Shown here: in pieces, positions 18,336 through 27,999 of the stretch
Layout of the letters: each line of letters opens with the position of its first letter
How positions within the stretch are numbered: the stretch's first letter is position 1
From: Tannerellaceae bacterium
Lineage (GTDB): Bacteria; Bacteroidota; Bacteroidia; Bacteroidales; Tannerellaceae
Length of the DNA: 33,030 nucleotides
Direction: 5' to 3'
Assembly: GCA_021201295.1 (NCBI GenBank)
Contig: JAJQFE010000050.1
Coordinates: forward strand, 1-33,030
Translations under genes and position numbers: made by a program
Notes under the pieces: generated by a model
The model's input: the letters and a program-made list of their open reading frames with translations, nothing else
Database searches by the model: none
What the model was told of the DNA's origin: nothing

Positions 18336-19787
18336 ATGGAAAAGAACCCAACTGATTTTTCCGGTTTAACAGATAAGGCTCCTGAACTATCAGTAAAACG
18401 TTTATCCGGAGGTATACAGATCCCAACCATAAGTTCGGAGAAATATGAAGAGACTAATTTCGAGCCTTTTGACCGGTTCAAAGAATATCTCCGGAAATCT
18501 TATCCCCTGATTTTTCAGCAGTTGAAGTTTTCTACTGTCAACACGTACGGATTAGTGTTCCATTGGAAAGGAAAAGATCCGGGCAGAAACCCCATTTTAT
18601 TTTTATCCCATTATGATGTGGTGCCTGTGGATAATTATGATTTCTCCAAAGTCACTTCTCAGGAGACCATTTATCAATATGACGATCCGCCTGCTTCACC
18701 GGTTCAATCCGTACAAACTACCTGGGAGTATCCTCCTTTTTCCGGAGCGGTTGCTAAAGGCCGTATCTATGGACGGGGTTCTCTGGATATGAAAGGTATG
18801 TTATTTGCCATTTTAGAAGCAGCAGATATGCTTTTAACCAAAGGCTTCCAGCCGGAACAGGATATCTGGTTTGCGTTTGGACACGATGAAGAGGTCAGCG
18901 GATTACAGGGAGCTGTATACATCGCAGATTATTTTAGAAAAAAGAATCTCACCTTTGATGCCGTATATGATGAGGGTAGTTTTCTGCTAAATCCGGGTAT
19001 CCGGCAATTCAGCAGACCGCTTGCTTTAGTTGGGGTCGGAGAAAAAGGAATGTTAACTCTCCGGTTGCGGGTCCATGGATTAGGAGGTCATTCATCTATG
19101 CCTCCATTAAAAAGTTCGTTAGTATTAGCTGCAAAAATTATCTAGCGCCTGAATAACAGCCAGATGCCTGCACGAATCATCCCCTCCCCGATAGCCTCTT
19201 TGATAAAAAATGTCGGGATGGAATTAGGATTACCTTTGAATGAACCTGTCTTTGAAAACATGACTTTAGAAGAAACCTTGATGGAAAAAGCGAACACCAT
19301 CCCTATTGCTAATGCGTTGATCCGGACCACTACTGCGATCACTATGGCTAAAGGAAGCGAGGCGATGAATGTAATTTCTCCCATTGCAGAAATTACAGTT
19401 AATTTCCGGTTACTCCAGGGAGATAGTGTAGAAGAGGTGATTCATCATGTACAGGAAATCTGTACCGGTTATCAGGTAGATATAGAAACCATCCGTGCCA
19501 GGGAGGCATCCGGCCTTTCTCCTGAAACCACACGGGGATATGAAATCATCGGAGAGACCATTCATAAGCTGTATCCGGAAGCTTTGTTTTGTTCCTATAT
19601 TACGATCGGAGGAACTGATTCCTATAAGTACCAGATCGTCAGTAAAAATATTTATCGTTTTATGCCGGTGTATATCAATCAGTTTGAACAGCGGATGATC
19701 CATAATACCAACGAATATATTTCTCTGGAGAATTATGGAAAGATGATTGCTTATTTTAAAGATGTCATGCAGTATTATCAGCAATAA
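18336..19787 (+). CDS. M20-family peptidase, interrupted by in-frame TAG
   Basis: Zinc metallopeptidase of the M20/M25/M40 type. Motifs: LSHYDVVPVD (metal His), YGRGSLDMKG (bridging Asp), FGHDEEVSG (catalytic and metal Glu), dimerisation domain GLGGHSSMPP. A TAG at 19143-19145 falls between LAAKII and RLNNSQMPARI; the frame is unchanged and continues normally to TAA at 19785-19787 (about 483 residues). CAG at this place would be one transition away. The protein seems to lack the N-terminal signal or membrane segment common in Bacteroidetes relatives; no better upstream start was found. It ends 2 nt from the convergent cardiolipin synthase gene. Confidence 0.85.
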
Positions 19788-19789
19788 AA

Positions 19790-21227
19790 TTACAGGAAAG
19801 GGGAAAACAGTCGGAAAAAGGCTTCCTTGAATTCCTGCCAGGTCGACCGTTTTTCCCACTCTTTCCGGGTCACCCGGCGACTGTTGTTGATATCATCTAA
19901 AATAATTTCCTTTGCTTTCCGGGCCGTTTCCGGATTATAAATAAACAATGTAGTCTCAAAATTAAGGTCAAAACTGCGGATATCCATATTGGATGATCCG
20001 ACAATGGTTATTTCGTCATTAATTACCATCAGCTTCGAATGGATAAACCCATCTGTATAACGGTATACTTTTATGTTGGAGGTTAACAACTGTTCCACAT
20101 ATGAATTAGGCGCATATCCTACTTTAGCATTATCAGATCGGTCCGGCATAACAAAAAAGACTTCTATTCCACTCATTGCTGTAGCCTGTATAGCGGTTAA
20201 CATATTATCTGTCGGAACAAAGTAGGGTGTTTCTATATAAACGGATTTTTTTGCCCGCATAATGGCCTGGATCATTCCTTCCAGTATATTCCGGTGTTCT
20301 CCTAAAGGTTCGGACGTGACGATTTGCAAGGGGTTATCTCCACAGGGATCCACAATCGGAAAATATCTTTCATATCCCAGATATTCTTTATAAACATAAT
20401 ACCAGTCTGTAAAAAAGACAGACTGTAGGCCTTGTGCACCCGGTCCTTCTATACGTACATGCACATCTTTCCATTTACCCCACGACAAACCTTTGACATA
20501 TTCGTCTTTCACATTCATTCCTCCGGTATGCCCGATCTTTCCATCTATCACCACGATCTTTTTATGATTGCGGTAGTTGATCCGGTGCAGGATACGGGGA
20601 GGAGCAATGGGAGAAAAGGCGTCGATTTCAATTCCGGCATCTTTATATACCTGGAGAAACTTTTTAGGAGTTTCATTAGAACCAATGGCATCATATAATA
20701 CTCTGACCTCCACTCCTTCACGGTGTTTTTTGATAAGCATATCCCTGAACCGGGTACCGATCTCACCAGCCCCTAAACTATAATAAAGGACATGAATATG
20801 ATTGCTGGCTCCTTCCATATCCGCAAACATCCATTCAAATTTATTATGCCCATTTGTAAAAAAAGTCCACCTGATTACCTGGAAAAATAGGGAGTTGGGA
20901 TAAATGAGATAACAGGATTTTCAACTCTTTATTCTGTTTGGCAGAGGTAGCATGTTCTTCTATCTTAAAACCAAAGGAAGGTTTTTGTTTTCTTTGCCGG
21001 ATGTTGTTTCGTAACAGTTCAAACAAAGAACTTTTTCCCGGAGATTTCTTCCTACCACAATATATACGATCACGCCGATTACCGGAAAAAACGACAGCAA
21101 AAATCCATCCGACAGTTTTGATCGGGTTACAATTATCATAGGTCATGATAATATTAAAAATCAGCTTGATTATAAAAATTATATATAGTGCGACAGCAAT
21201 AAAAAGGATGATATGGAAGATATGCAT
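19790..21227 (-). pseudogene. cls: Cardiolipin synthase (phospholipase D family), frameshifted
   Basis: Membrane enzyme that makes cardiolipin from phosphatidylglycerol. N-terminal helices (FHIILFIAVALYIIFIIKLI) and PLDN-like segment, then two HKD motifs: HKKIVVID and HSKLMVIND...GSSNMD. At least three one-base shifts break the N-terminal third: six bases at 21086-21091 (five fits), five at 21032-21036 (six fits) and seven at 20858-20864 (six fits, giving VDFFTNG). The C-terminal 346 residues (from ATG 20830) are intact with both catalytic motifs. Restored length is about 479 residues, the usual family length. Ends with TAA. Confidence 0.83.
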
Positions 21228-21259
21228 ACCAATAGATTTAAATATGGTTTAAAAGAAGA

Positions 21260-21300
21260 AAGGGTATGCAGTAACCGGAAAGCTGTTATAACATACCCTT
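21260..21300 (-). terminator. Terminator downstream of the DUF6582-like gene
   Basis: AAGGGTATG (21260-21268) pairs with CATACCCTT (21292-21300), followed on the minus strand by a pyrimidine-rich TTTCTTCTTTT tract. Lies 38 nt after the stop of the gene at 21338. Confidence 0.65.
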
Positions 21301-21337
21301 ATCTCTTCTGTAAGAGAATAAAAAAATAAAAGGTCAA

Positions 21338-21832
21338 TTATTGATTCTTATATTTTTTAGCCCATTTCTGGATATTGTCACTTTCGATCTTTACACCGAA
21401 TTTTTTAGCTTTCATCAAAATACGATGAGCCAGGGCCGGCTTTTCTTCTGCGCTTGCATATCTGAAATAGGCTTCTGCTGAACGCACATGAGCTGCATCC
21501 GGCATCGAAAATTCTCTTTTGCCAGGTATACCAAAATCAGAAGAACGTAATTCTTGTCTCTCAGAACCATCTAATTTATGAGATTTGGTAGCAGTTGCTG
21601 TTTTGGATGAACTGCCTGATTGAGCACGACTACCGGACTGTCCACGGCTGCCTGTGTTTGCAGAACCGGAAGTTTTAGATTTACCTTCAGATCTGGTTGA
21701 GCCCGAAGTTTTAGTAGAACCAGTATGTTTAGTTGTACCGGAAGTTTTGGTTGTGTCGGTAGCTTTTGTATCATTAGATGATTTACCGGACTTAGTTGTT
21801 TTTTTAGCTTGTGTTGCCATAACTCTTTTCAT
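21338..21832 (-). CDS. Low-complexity Lys/Ser/Thr-rich protein with DUF6582-like C-terminus
   Basis: 164 residues. The first half is a tandem low-complexity stretch of TKTSGS-like units (residues about 8-80), basic and probably disordered. The C-terminal part (RSSDFGIPGKREFSMPDAAH, YASAEEKPALAHRI, KAKKFGVKI) matches the pattern of DUF6582 proteins often linked to phage or plasmid-type loci. Function unknown; the basic repeat may bind nucleic acid. An alternative start is the second Met (MATQAKK). Ends with TAA. Confidence 0.72.
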   Translation of the reverse strand: MKRVMATQAKKTTKSGKSSNDTKATDTTKTSGTTKHTGSTKTSGSTRSEGKSKTSGSANTGSRGQSGSRAQSGSSSKTATATKSHKLDGSERQELRSSDFGIPGKREFSMPDAAHVRSAEAYFRYASAEEKPALAHRILMKAKKFGVKIESDNIQKWAKKYKNQ

Positions 21833-21930
21833 ATTTAAGATTTATAATCTACTAATAAACAAGTTAACGTGTTTTGTGTTCATTTTTGAAGGGGATTTAT
21901 TGTAGAAAATAATTCTGACTGTATTTTTTC

Positions 21931-21938
21931 TATCTTTG
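21931..21938 (+). promoter_or_regulatory. -7 box TATCTTTG before the DUF5131 gene
   Basis: Exact match to TAnnTTTG, 45 nt upstream of ATG 21984. No TTTG -33 element at the expected distance. Confidence 0.35.
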
Positions 21939-21983
21939 TTTATATGAAAATGAAGTTCTGTCTTTATTATTTACTGGTCTGAA

Positions 21984-22727
21984 ATGTCATCTATGTGGAA
22001 TCTATGGCACGGTTGCCATAAAATAAGTGCAGGTTGCCAACACTGTTATGTCTATCGCGGGGATGCCAAGCGAGGAATAGATAGTTCAGTTGTTACCAGG
22101 ACAAAAAGTTTTGATCTGCCTGTCCGGAAAAAACGTACCGGTGAATATAAAATTCCATCCGGAACAGAATTAATGACCTATTTTACTTCTGATTTTTTTG
22201 TAGAAGATGCAGATAACTGGCGTCCGGAAGCGTGGCGGATGATCAGCGAGCGGAAAGATCTGAAGTTTCTAATGATTACTAAACATATTCATCGTTTGCA
22301 GCAATGTATACCGGAAGATTGGGGAAAGGGATATGACCATGTGACGATTTGTTGTACGGTGGAAAATCAGGAACAGGCAGATCGTCGTTTACCTATTTAT
22401 CAAATGGCTCCTGTCAAACATAAAATAATTATCTGTGAACCTCTATTAGGTCCGGTAGACCTGTCACCTTATCTGGATGAAACAATTGAACAGGTCGTAG
22501 TGGGTGGAGAATTCGGCAACGATACCCAGGTCTGTTCCTATGATTGGGTGCTGGATATTCAGCGTGTATGTGTGGAATGGAATATTTCCTTTTGGTTTAA
22601 ACAGACAGGAACTCACTTAATAAAAGATGGGCAACTCTATAAAGTAAATCGACTTTACCAACATGCACAGGCGCGGAAAGCTAATATAAATTATACTGCA
22701 ACCGGACAGGATCTCATCTCTGGATAG
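21984..22727 (+). CDS. DUF5131 family protein (phage Gp37/Gp68-like)
   Basis: 247 residues. Cys-rich N-terminus GCHKISAGCQHCYVYRGDAK is the hallmark of the DUF5131/Gp37-Gp68 family, thought to bind an iron-sulfur cluster; the biochemical role is unsettled. Further: TYFTSDFFVEDADNWRPEAW, FLMITKHIHRL, GGEFGND, FWFKQTGTH. The only apparent stop is TAG at 22725-22727; if TAG is sense the frame stays open for 41 more codons and ends at TAA 22851-22853. The extension shows no recognisable motif, so TAG may be the real terminator here. Confidence 0.82.
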   Translation: MSSMWNLWHGCHKISAGCQHCYVYRGDAKRGIDSSVVTRTKSFDLPVRKKRTGEYKIPSGTELMTYFTSDFFVEDADNWRPEAWRMISERKDLKFLMITKHIHRLQQCIPEDWGKGYDHVTICCTVENQEQADRRLPIYQMAPVKHKIIICEPLLGPVDLSPYLDETIEQVVVGGEFGNDTQVCSYDWVLDIQRVCVEWNISFWFKQTGTHLIKDGQLYKVNRLYQHAQARKANINYTATGQDLISG

Positions 22728-22931
22728 GTCACCTGGACTCCTATCGTTTATCCTGTTTCTATAATAAAACGTTATACTAAACTGCAGGTAATAAGAAAGT
22801 ATTTGGTACCCAGACCCTTTTATTCTTATCAGTATTCCGGATTTGAGAAGTAAAAGAAGAAAGCTATTTAACTTTTTAGACATATAGCTGTTTTGTTATA
22901 AAGAGAAAAATAATAAAAGAGAATAGAGACG

Positions 22932-23784
22932 ATGAAATTGCGATTAGTGGGGCGGGTGGATTTATTGGTTCTTATTTGTCTGATTATTTCAGAGGACTGG
23001 GTAACCAGATCATTCCTTTACACCGGGAAATTTTTCAAACGGAAAATTAGGAAAAACTGGATGAAATAATGACAGATTGCAATGTCGTGATCAACCTGGC
23101 AGGAACTTCTGTTTTTACACGTTGGACAGAAAAAAGAAACAGGAAATTTTAAATAGCCGGATACAAACTACACGAAGTATCGTCAATGCTATCAATAAAA
23201 GTATTCATAAACCAGCAGTATTTATTTCGGCTTCGGCCGTCGGTTTTTATCCGTCCGATGGGTGCTATGATGAATTCCATCAACGGAAAGGAAAAGGTTT
23301 TTTATTCGATGTCTGTGAGAAATGGGAAGAAGAAGCTGAAAAAGTTTCACCGGATGTACGTCTGGTGATTACCCGTTTTGGCATTGTCCTGGCTTCAGAA
23401 GGAGGTGCTTTTCCTAAAATGATATTTCCTTCTAAAATAGGAATAGGGACCGTATTAGGTTCGGGCGAACAGTCTTTTTCCTGGATTGATATACGGGATT
23501 TAGCCCGGGCAATGGAATTTATTATTGCACATGGTAAAATTGACGGCGTCATTAATCTGATAGCCCCGGAACAGATCACAAATAAAAACTTTATTCACCT
23601 TGTCTCCCGGCATTACAATACAAAAGTCTCTGTCCATATTCCGGACTATTTTTTCAGATTAGCACTGGGAGAAGCTGCCGGTTTCCTGACAGAAGGACAA
23701 TGTGTAAGTCCTGTGAAACTAATTAAGGAAGGGTTTGGTTTTTATTCTCCTACTACAGCAAAATTCCTGCAATCATTACCCTGA
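22932..23784 (+). pseudogene. TIGR01777-type NAD-dependent epimerase/dehydratase, interrupted
   Basis: SDR-fold protein of the YfcH/SDR39U1 group; substrate unknown. N-terminal dinucleotide motif AISGAGGFIGSYLSDYF, then CNVVINLAGTSVFTRWTE, SRIQTTRSIVNAI, FISASAVGFYP, FSWIDIRDLARAMEFII. Three lesions: AAA at 22935-22937 (AAAA gives MKIAISGAGG), an in-frame TAG at 23048-23050 (TEN-stop-EKLDEIM), and A run 23130-23135 (six, seven fits, giving WTEKKKQEILNSR). Ends with TGA. Full restored length is about 284 residues. Confidence 0.8.
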
Positions 23785-23842
23785 TTACAGGAATCTAAAG
23801 CATATGGAAGATTTTTAATTAACTTTTCTGTTTTTCTTTTTA

Positions 23843-26311
23843 TTACATCATTTCACCATCTCCATCATATCCGGCTGACCCGTTTTCTCTTTGGCGGTTC
23901 GGTTGCCTTTTGGGGCGCATATTACCAAAGCTATAAGTTAAGGTGACTCCTACCTGGCGTCCGCCAAACCAGTTTTCAGAAACCTGTTCAAAACCTGCAC
24001 CCGAAGTTACAGATGCCCATTTACGGGAATCTAACAGGTCACGGGCATTGATACTTACACTAAGTTCTTTGAATGATTTACGGATACCTCCGTCTAAAGA
24101 ATAATTCGCTTTCCGGTAACCCTGGGCAGTGACCTGTCTGGAATTATAGTTCCCGTTTAACTGGATCGTGTAGGCTTTCGGTAATTTGACATTTGCGATC
24201 ATTCGTATATTCCACGAAAAGTCTTTCTGACCCTCACCAATCACCGGATCGATATCATTCATGGGAATATAGGTAAATCCATCTAACTTATAGTAATATA
24301 AATTTACAGTAGTAGTCAGATCCAGTAAACGGAATAGATTATTTTTAGCTACGATTTCTGTTCCTGCGGACGTGGTCTGGGAAATATTCTGGTAAGTTGT
24401 TTTCATCACATCCCCATCCCGGTAACTGATCCGTTGGATTACATCATCAGTAGTCCGGTAATAGCCTGAAAAAGATAACAGGTGATTTTCCCAGTTCTTT
24501 ATATAATTTAATTCAAACGCATTCGAATATTGAGGAGTCAGATAAGGATTACCAAATGAAATATTGGTAGAGTCCGTAATATTCATAAAAGAATTCAACT
24601 GGCCTCCCCACGGACGGGAAATACGCCGGGTGTAATTAATCTGGACTTCATTGTCATTAGGCAGTGTATAAGAGAGAAAAGCACTGGGAAACAGACTGAA
24701 ATAGTCATCTGTATAAGGAGTTACACTGTTTTTATCTTTTCCATAGCCCGGAGAGCGGGTACTGATATTGGAATATTTACCCCGTAAACCGGCCTGGTAA
24801 CTCAAAGCATCCCATTTTCCTGAATAGGTCGCATAGACCGCATGGATATCCCGGTTATACAGGAAACGGTTATATAAAGCATAATCAAACACCGCTGTAG
24901 TTTCCGTTAAACCGAAGTAGGTTTCCACCGGACTGTCTTCCCGGCTTAAAGTTCCTTTATATCCGGCTTCTACTTTATGGTTCTCGTGGAATTTATTGAT
25001 ATAATCCAATTGAAATTCCCAGTTGTGGGAATTAATATCTCTCAACTGTCTTTGAAAAGAACTGCCTGTTGATCCATCTGCAAAAACAGAAGTCTGGTCA
25101 TAGATACTGGTTTCATCCATATTCCATTTATTGTAGGAGACAGTAAAATCAATATTGTGGTCCTCCCCGAATTCACGTTTGTAACCCAATTCGATATTTC
25201 CACCTTTCATATCATTATCAGAAAGGGCGATCCGGCGGCTACTGGTGTAAGAACCCGGAGCATTACTTAAATAATCGGTTGTACGATTACTGTTCCCATT
25301 TCCGAACATCCCAAATGCACTCAGGGAAAGATGGTCTTTTTGAGTGACCCGGTAAGTAAGCCCCATCTAGGTAAATATATTCCCGTTATGTCCTTTATTG
25401 GTGCTTTCCTGATTCAGGAAAGTCGTATCTGTTTCGTTATAGTTCAGACGGTCAGTATATCCTCCGCCTCTGCGTTCCCGTCTTCTGTATCCCAGGCTTG
25501 CATACGCATCTAACGGGCCGCTGTTAAAATTAATATTGGCACTGGCATTGTAGCCTCCCCGTGAGTCCACGCCAGCCTGCGCACTACCGTAATAACCCGC
25601 TTTCCGGTCTCTTTTTAAAATAATATTGATGATACCCGCTGTTCCTTACGGGCTATATTTAGCCGAAGGGTTGGTGATCACTTCAATCCGTTCAATGGAT
25701 TCAGCCGGCAGTTGTTCCAGGATCTGTGCCCGGTTATCGGCAGACAGTCCGGAAGCTTTTCCATTGATCCAGATGGTTACGGCAGAGTTCCCACGCAAGG
25801 AGATTTCTCCTTCATTGTCCACTTCAATAGAAGGGATATTTTCCAGGATATCACTGGCTGACCCTCCGGTAGAAGCAATATTCTGATCTACATTGAAAAC
25901 TTTTTTATCAATCTCAAACCGCATCTGGGATCTCATCCCTACAACCTGCACTTCATTCAGTGTTTGCGTGTCTTCTGATAAATAGATGACCTGAAGATTT
26001 ATACTACTTCTTCCGGTAGAGAGAACCACATCCTGTTCATATGTGCCATATCCGATAAAAGAAATTTGTAAGATATAACTTCCCAGAGGTACATTGGGTA
26101 TGTTGAAGTTTCCGTCCAGGTCAGTAATACTACCCATAGGAATGGCATTGGCCACGCCTTTCTCCCTCAACACTACGTTTACAAATTCCAGCGGTTCACT
26201 GGTATTTGCATCAACCACTTTTCCACGAATACTTCTGGATGCCTGGTTCGCTGAAACCATATTTCCGGCTGTTACAATGGTCAGAACTAAGTAAATAAAA
26301 AAGAGTCTCAT
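23843..26311 (-). CDS. TonB-dependent outer-membrane receptor, interrupted by in-frame TAA and TAG
   Basis: 822-codon gene for an outer-membrane beta-barrel receptor: signal peptide (MRLFFIYLVLTIVTAGNMVS), carboxypeptidase-regulatory-like domain (IRGKVVDANTSEPLEFVNVV), plug (NIPSIEVDNEGEISLRGNSA, RIEVITNPSAKYSP), then barrel. No frameshift. Two stop codons interrupt: TAA at 25646-25648 within NPSAKYSP-stop-GTAGIINIIL, where relatives carry Glu or Gln, and TAG at 25367-25369 within NIFT-stop-MGLTYRV. The frame then runs to TAA at 23843. CAA/CAG to TAA/TAG would be single transitions. No SusD partner, so likely a siderophore, cobalamin or peptide receptor rather than a glycan one. Own promoter at 26439-26472. 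Confidence 0.85.
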
Positions 26312-26438
26312 AATAATTTATTCTTTTGCCTTCATATTCGCTGTGAGATCGGGATGGAAAAATCACTTCTCTATATGCCTCACAGGTTTGCTAATCCTTC
26401 AGTAATTTTGTAGTATATTTTCACTTTGACACTCCCTG

Positions 26439-26472
26439 CAAAGTTATTTCTATGTACGGTTAATTAGACAAA
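26439..26472 (-). promoter_or_regulatory. Consensus Bacteroidetes promoter for the TonB-dependent receptor
   Basis: On the minus strand TTTG (26472-26469), 22-nt spacer, TAACTTTG (26446-26439): both elements match the sigma-ABfr consensus. The predicted leader to ATG 26311 is about 120 nt. Confidence 0.7.
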
Positions 26473-26547
26473 ACAATTAAGAAAGGTTTAACAGGAAAAC
26501 AAAAATCTTTTAAAATTCTTTTTTTAAGATCATTTTTTATTTACTGT

Positions 26548-26586
26548 AACTATATAGTTCCTGTAGATGTCAGAAACTATATAGTT
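26548..26586. repeat. Hairpin built from two copies of palindrome AACTATATAGTT
   Basis: AACTATATAGTT occurs at 26548-26559 and 26575-26586. Each copy is a perfect palindrome, and the flanks extend a 16-bp stem (one mismatch) with a 7-nt loop. It may be a pair of operator sites 27 bp apart or an RNA hairpin. Confidence 0.65.
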
Positions 26587-26693
26587 TTCATAAAATAGTG
26601 ATAGGCAACTTCTTCCCCTCCTGTCGGAAGCACATTTACCGGAAGATACCATATGGGCTTTTTAAGTAAATGGGTTTTTTATAGCCCACCTGC

Positions 26694-27680
26694 TTAAAAA
26701 TCATCAGCCAGTATGCGGTCTGCCGGAACCTGTAAGTTTTCCAGCATGCCTTTCGCCGCTTTAATCATAGGAGGAGGACCACACAAATAAAACTCAATTT
26801 CCTGTGGAGAAGTGTGATTTTGCAGGTAATTATCTAAAATGACCTGGTGAATAAATCTGGTATATCCCTTCCAGTGATCCGAAGGGTGGGGATCTGATAA
26901 GGCAATATGAAACCGGAAGTTGGGAAATTCTTTTGCAAGCTGCCGGAATTCTTCTTCATAGAAAATATCTCCTTTGGCCCGGGCTCCATACCAGTAAGAG
27001 ATCTGCCGGTCTGTAGTCCGGAGTGTCCGGAACAGATGCATCAGATGTCCCCGTAGGGGAGCCATACCGGACCCTCCGCCAATATATAACATCTCCCGTT
27101 GGGTGTCCCGGATATGGAAATCCCCATAAGGAGCGGATACGGTAAGTTTATCCCCGGGTTTCAGTGTAAAAAGATAAGAAGAGGCGATCCTGGGTCTGAT
27201 CCCTGCCTACCAGGTCATTAAAGACCGGTCGATGGGCGGGGTTGCCAGACGGACATTTAATTTAATCACAGGTCCTTCTGCCGGATAATTAGCCATAGAA
27301 TAGACCCGCACCGTTTCTTCTTCATGAGTGCAGGTCAGATCCCAGGCCTGGAATTGATCCCAGTCTCTGTGAAACTGTGGGTCTATATCCATATCAGCAA
27401 ACCGGAGTTCATACGTCGGGATATGAACCTGAATATGGCTTCCGGGCTAAAAGTCGAACGAGGCACCTGCCGGTAATTTCAAAGTCAGTTCTTTAATAAA
27501 TGTGGATACATTTGGGTTGGAGACTACAGTGCATTCTCCTTTAAATAAAGGGGTAGCATGCCGGGATTCTTCTGCCTCCTTAAACACTGTTCCAGGTTGT
27601 TTACAAACCGGGCATATCTCAGGCGGTTCAGGACCTTCATGAATATATCCGCATACAGTGCAAATCCATTTCTTTTTCAT
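26694..27680 (-). CDS. Rubredoxin-NqrF-like NADH oxidoreductase fusion, with two in-frame TAG
   Basis: 328 codons. Residues 1-45 are a rubredoxin domain (CTVCGYIHEGPEPPEICPVC, four Cys for one Fe). The rest resembles the FAD/NAD(P)H module of NqrF: VRVYSMANYPAEG (flavin), SYLFTLKPGDKLTVSAPYG, YIGGGSGMAPLRGH (NAD), WYGARAKGDIFYEEEF, YLCGPPPMIKAA. The fusion would pass electrons from NADH through flavin to rubredoxin. TAG codons at 27447-27449 (ASFDF-stop-PGSHIQV) and 27207-27209 (LMTW-stop-AGIRPR) interrupt it without shifting the frame; it ends with TAA 26694-26696. At the first TAG, NqrF relatives carry varied residues. Confidence 0.82.
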
Positions 27681-27749
27681 ACGTAGTATTTTTTATGGGT
27701 TGTATCATCTCCTATATCCCCTATTCCGGCACTTGCCTGAGAATGATAA

Positions 27750-27757
27750 CAAATGTA
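27750..27757 (-). promoter_or_regulatory. -7 box TACATTTG for the rubredoxin-reductase gene
   Basis: Minus-strand TACATTTG fits TAnnTTTG, about 70 nt upstream of ATG 27680. The -33 region is only a weak match. No gene is visible in 27681-27999. Confidence 0.4.
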
Positions 27758-27898
27758 AGTGAAAAAGGTGGGTAAATCCGGATGAAAGAGATAGATATAA
27801 TTGATAACCTGATAGATGGACTTGTATTCCCCTATTTTCCGCTATTCAAATTACCGGTATCGGAATCAGTAGTATATACTTTTTTGTTTCTCTGCAAT

Positions 27899-27935
27899 AA
27901 AAAAGCCCGCACCCTTTTTCTCAAAAGGATGCACC
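27899..27935 (-). terminator. Terminator of the ferredoxin-nitroreductase gene
   Basis: On the minus strand GGTGCATCCTTTT pairs with AAAAAGGGTGC and is followed by GGGC and six T. A second copy of the arm (AAAAGGATGCACC at 27945-27957, first at 27923-27935) makes a 22-nt direct repeat that offers an alternative pairing. Confidence 0.65.
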
Positions 27936-27999
27936 GGTTTGATAAAAAGGATGCACCCTTCCGGAAAAACGTCAGGCCCTATGGGTAAGATAAGAAAAC

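Larger units (their letters stand above)
26312..26693. other. Intergenic stretch with promoter and hairpins
   Basis: Holds the receptor promoter (26439-26472), a strong double-palindrome hairpin (26548-26586) and a weaker stem around 26661-26698 that overlaps the stop codon of the reductase gene and could end its transcription. No gene seen. Confidence 0.6.

Noticed and set aside
27782-27988. 68-codon plus-strand ORF between the reductase and nitroreductase genes
   Set aside because: It runs through the terminator and its repeats and has no family resemblance.
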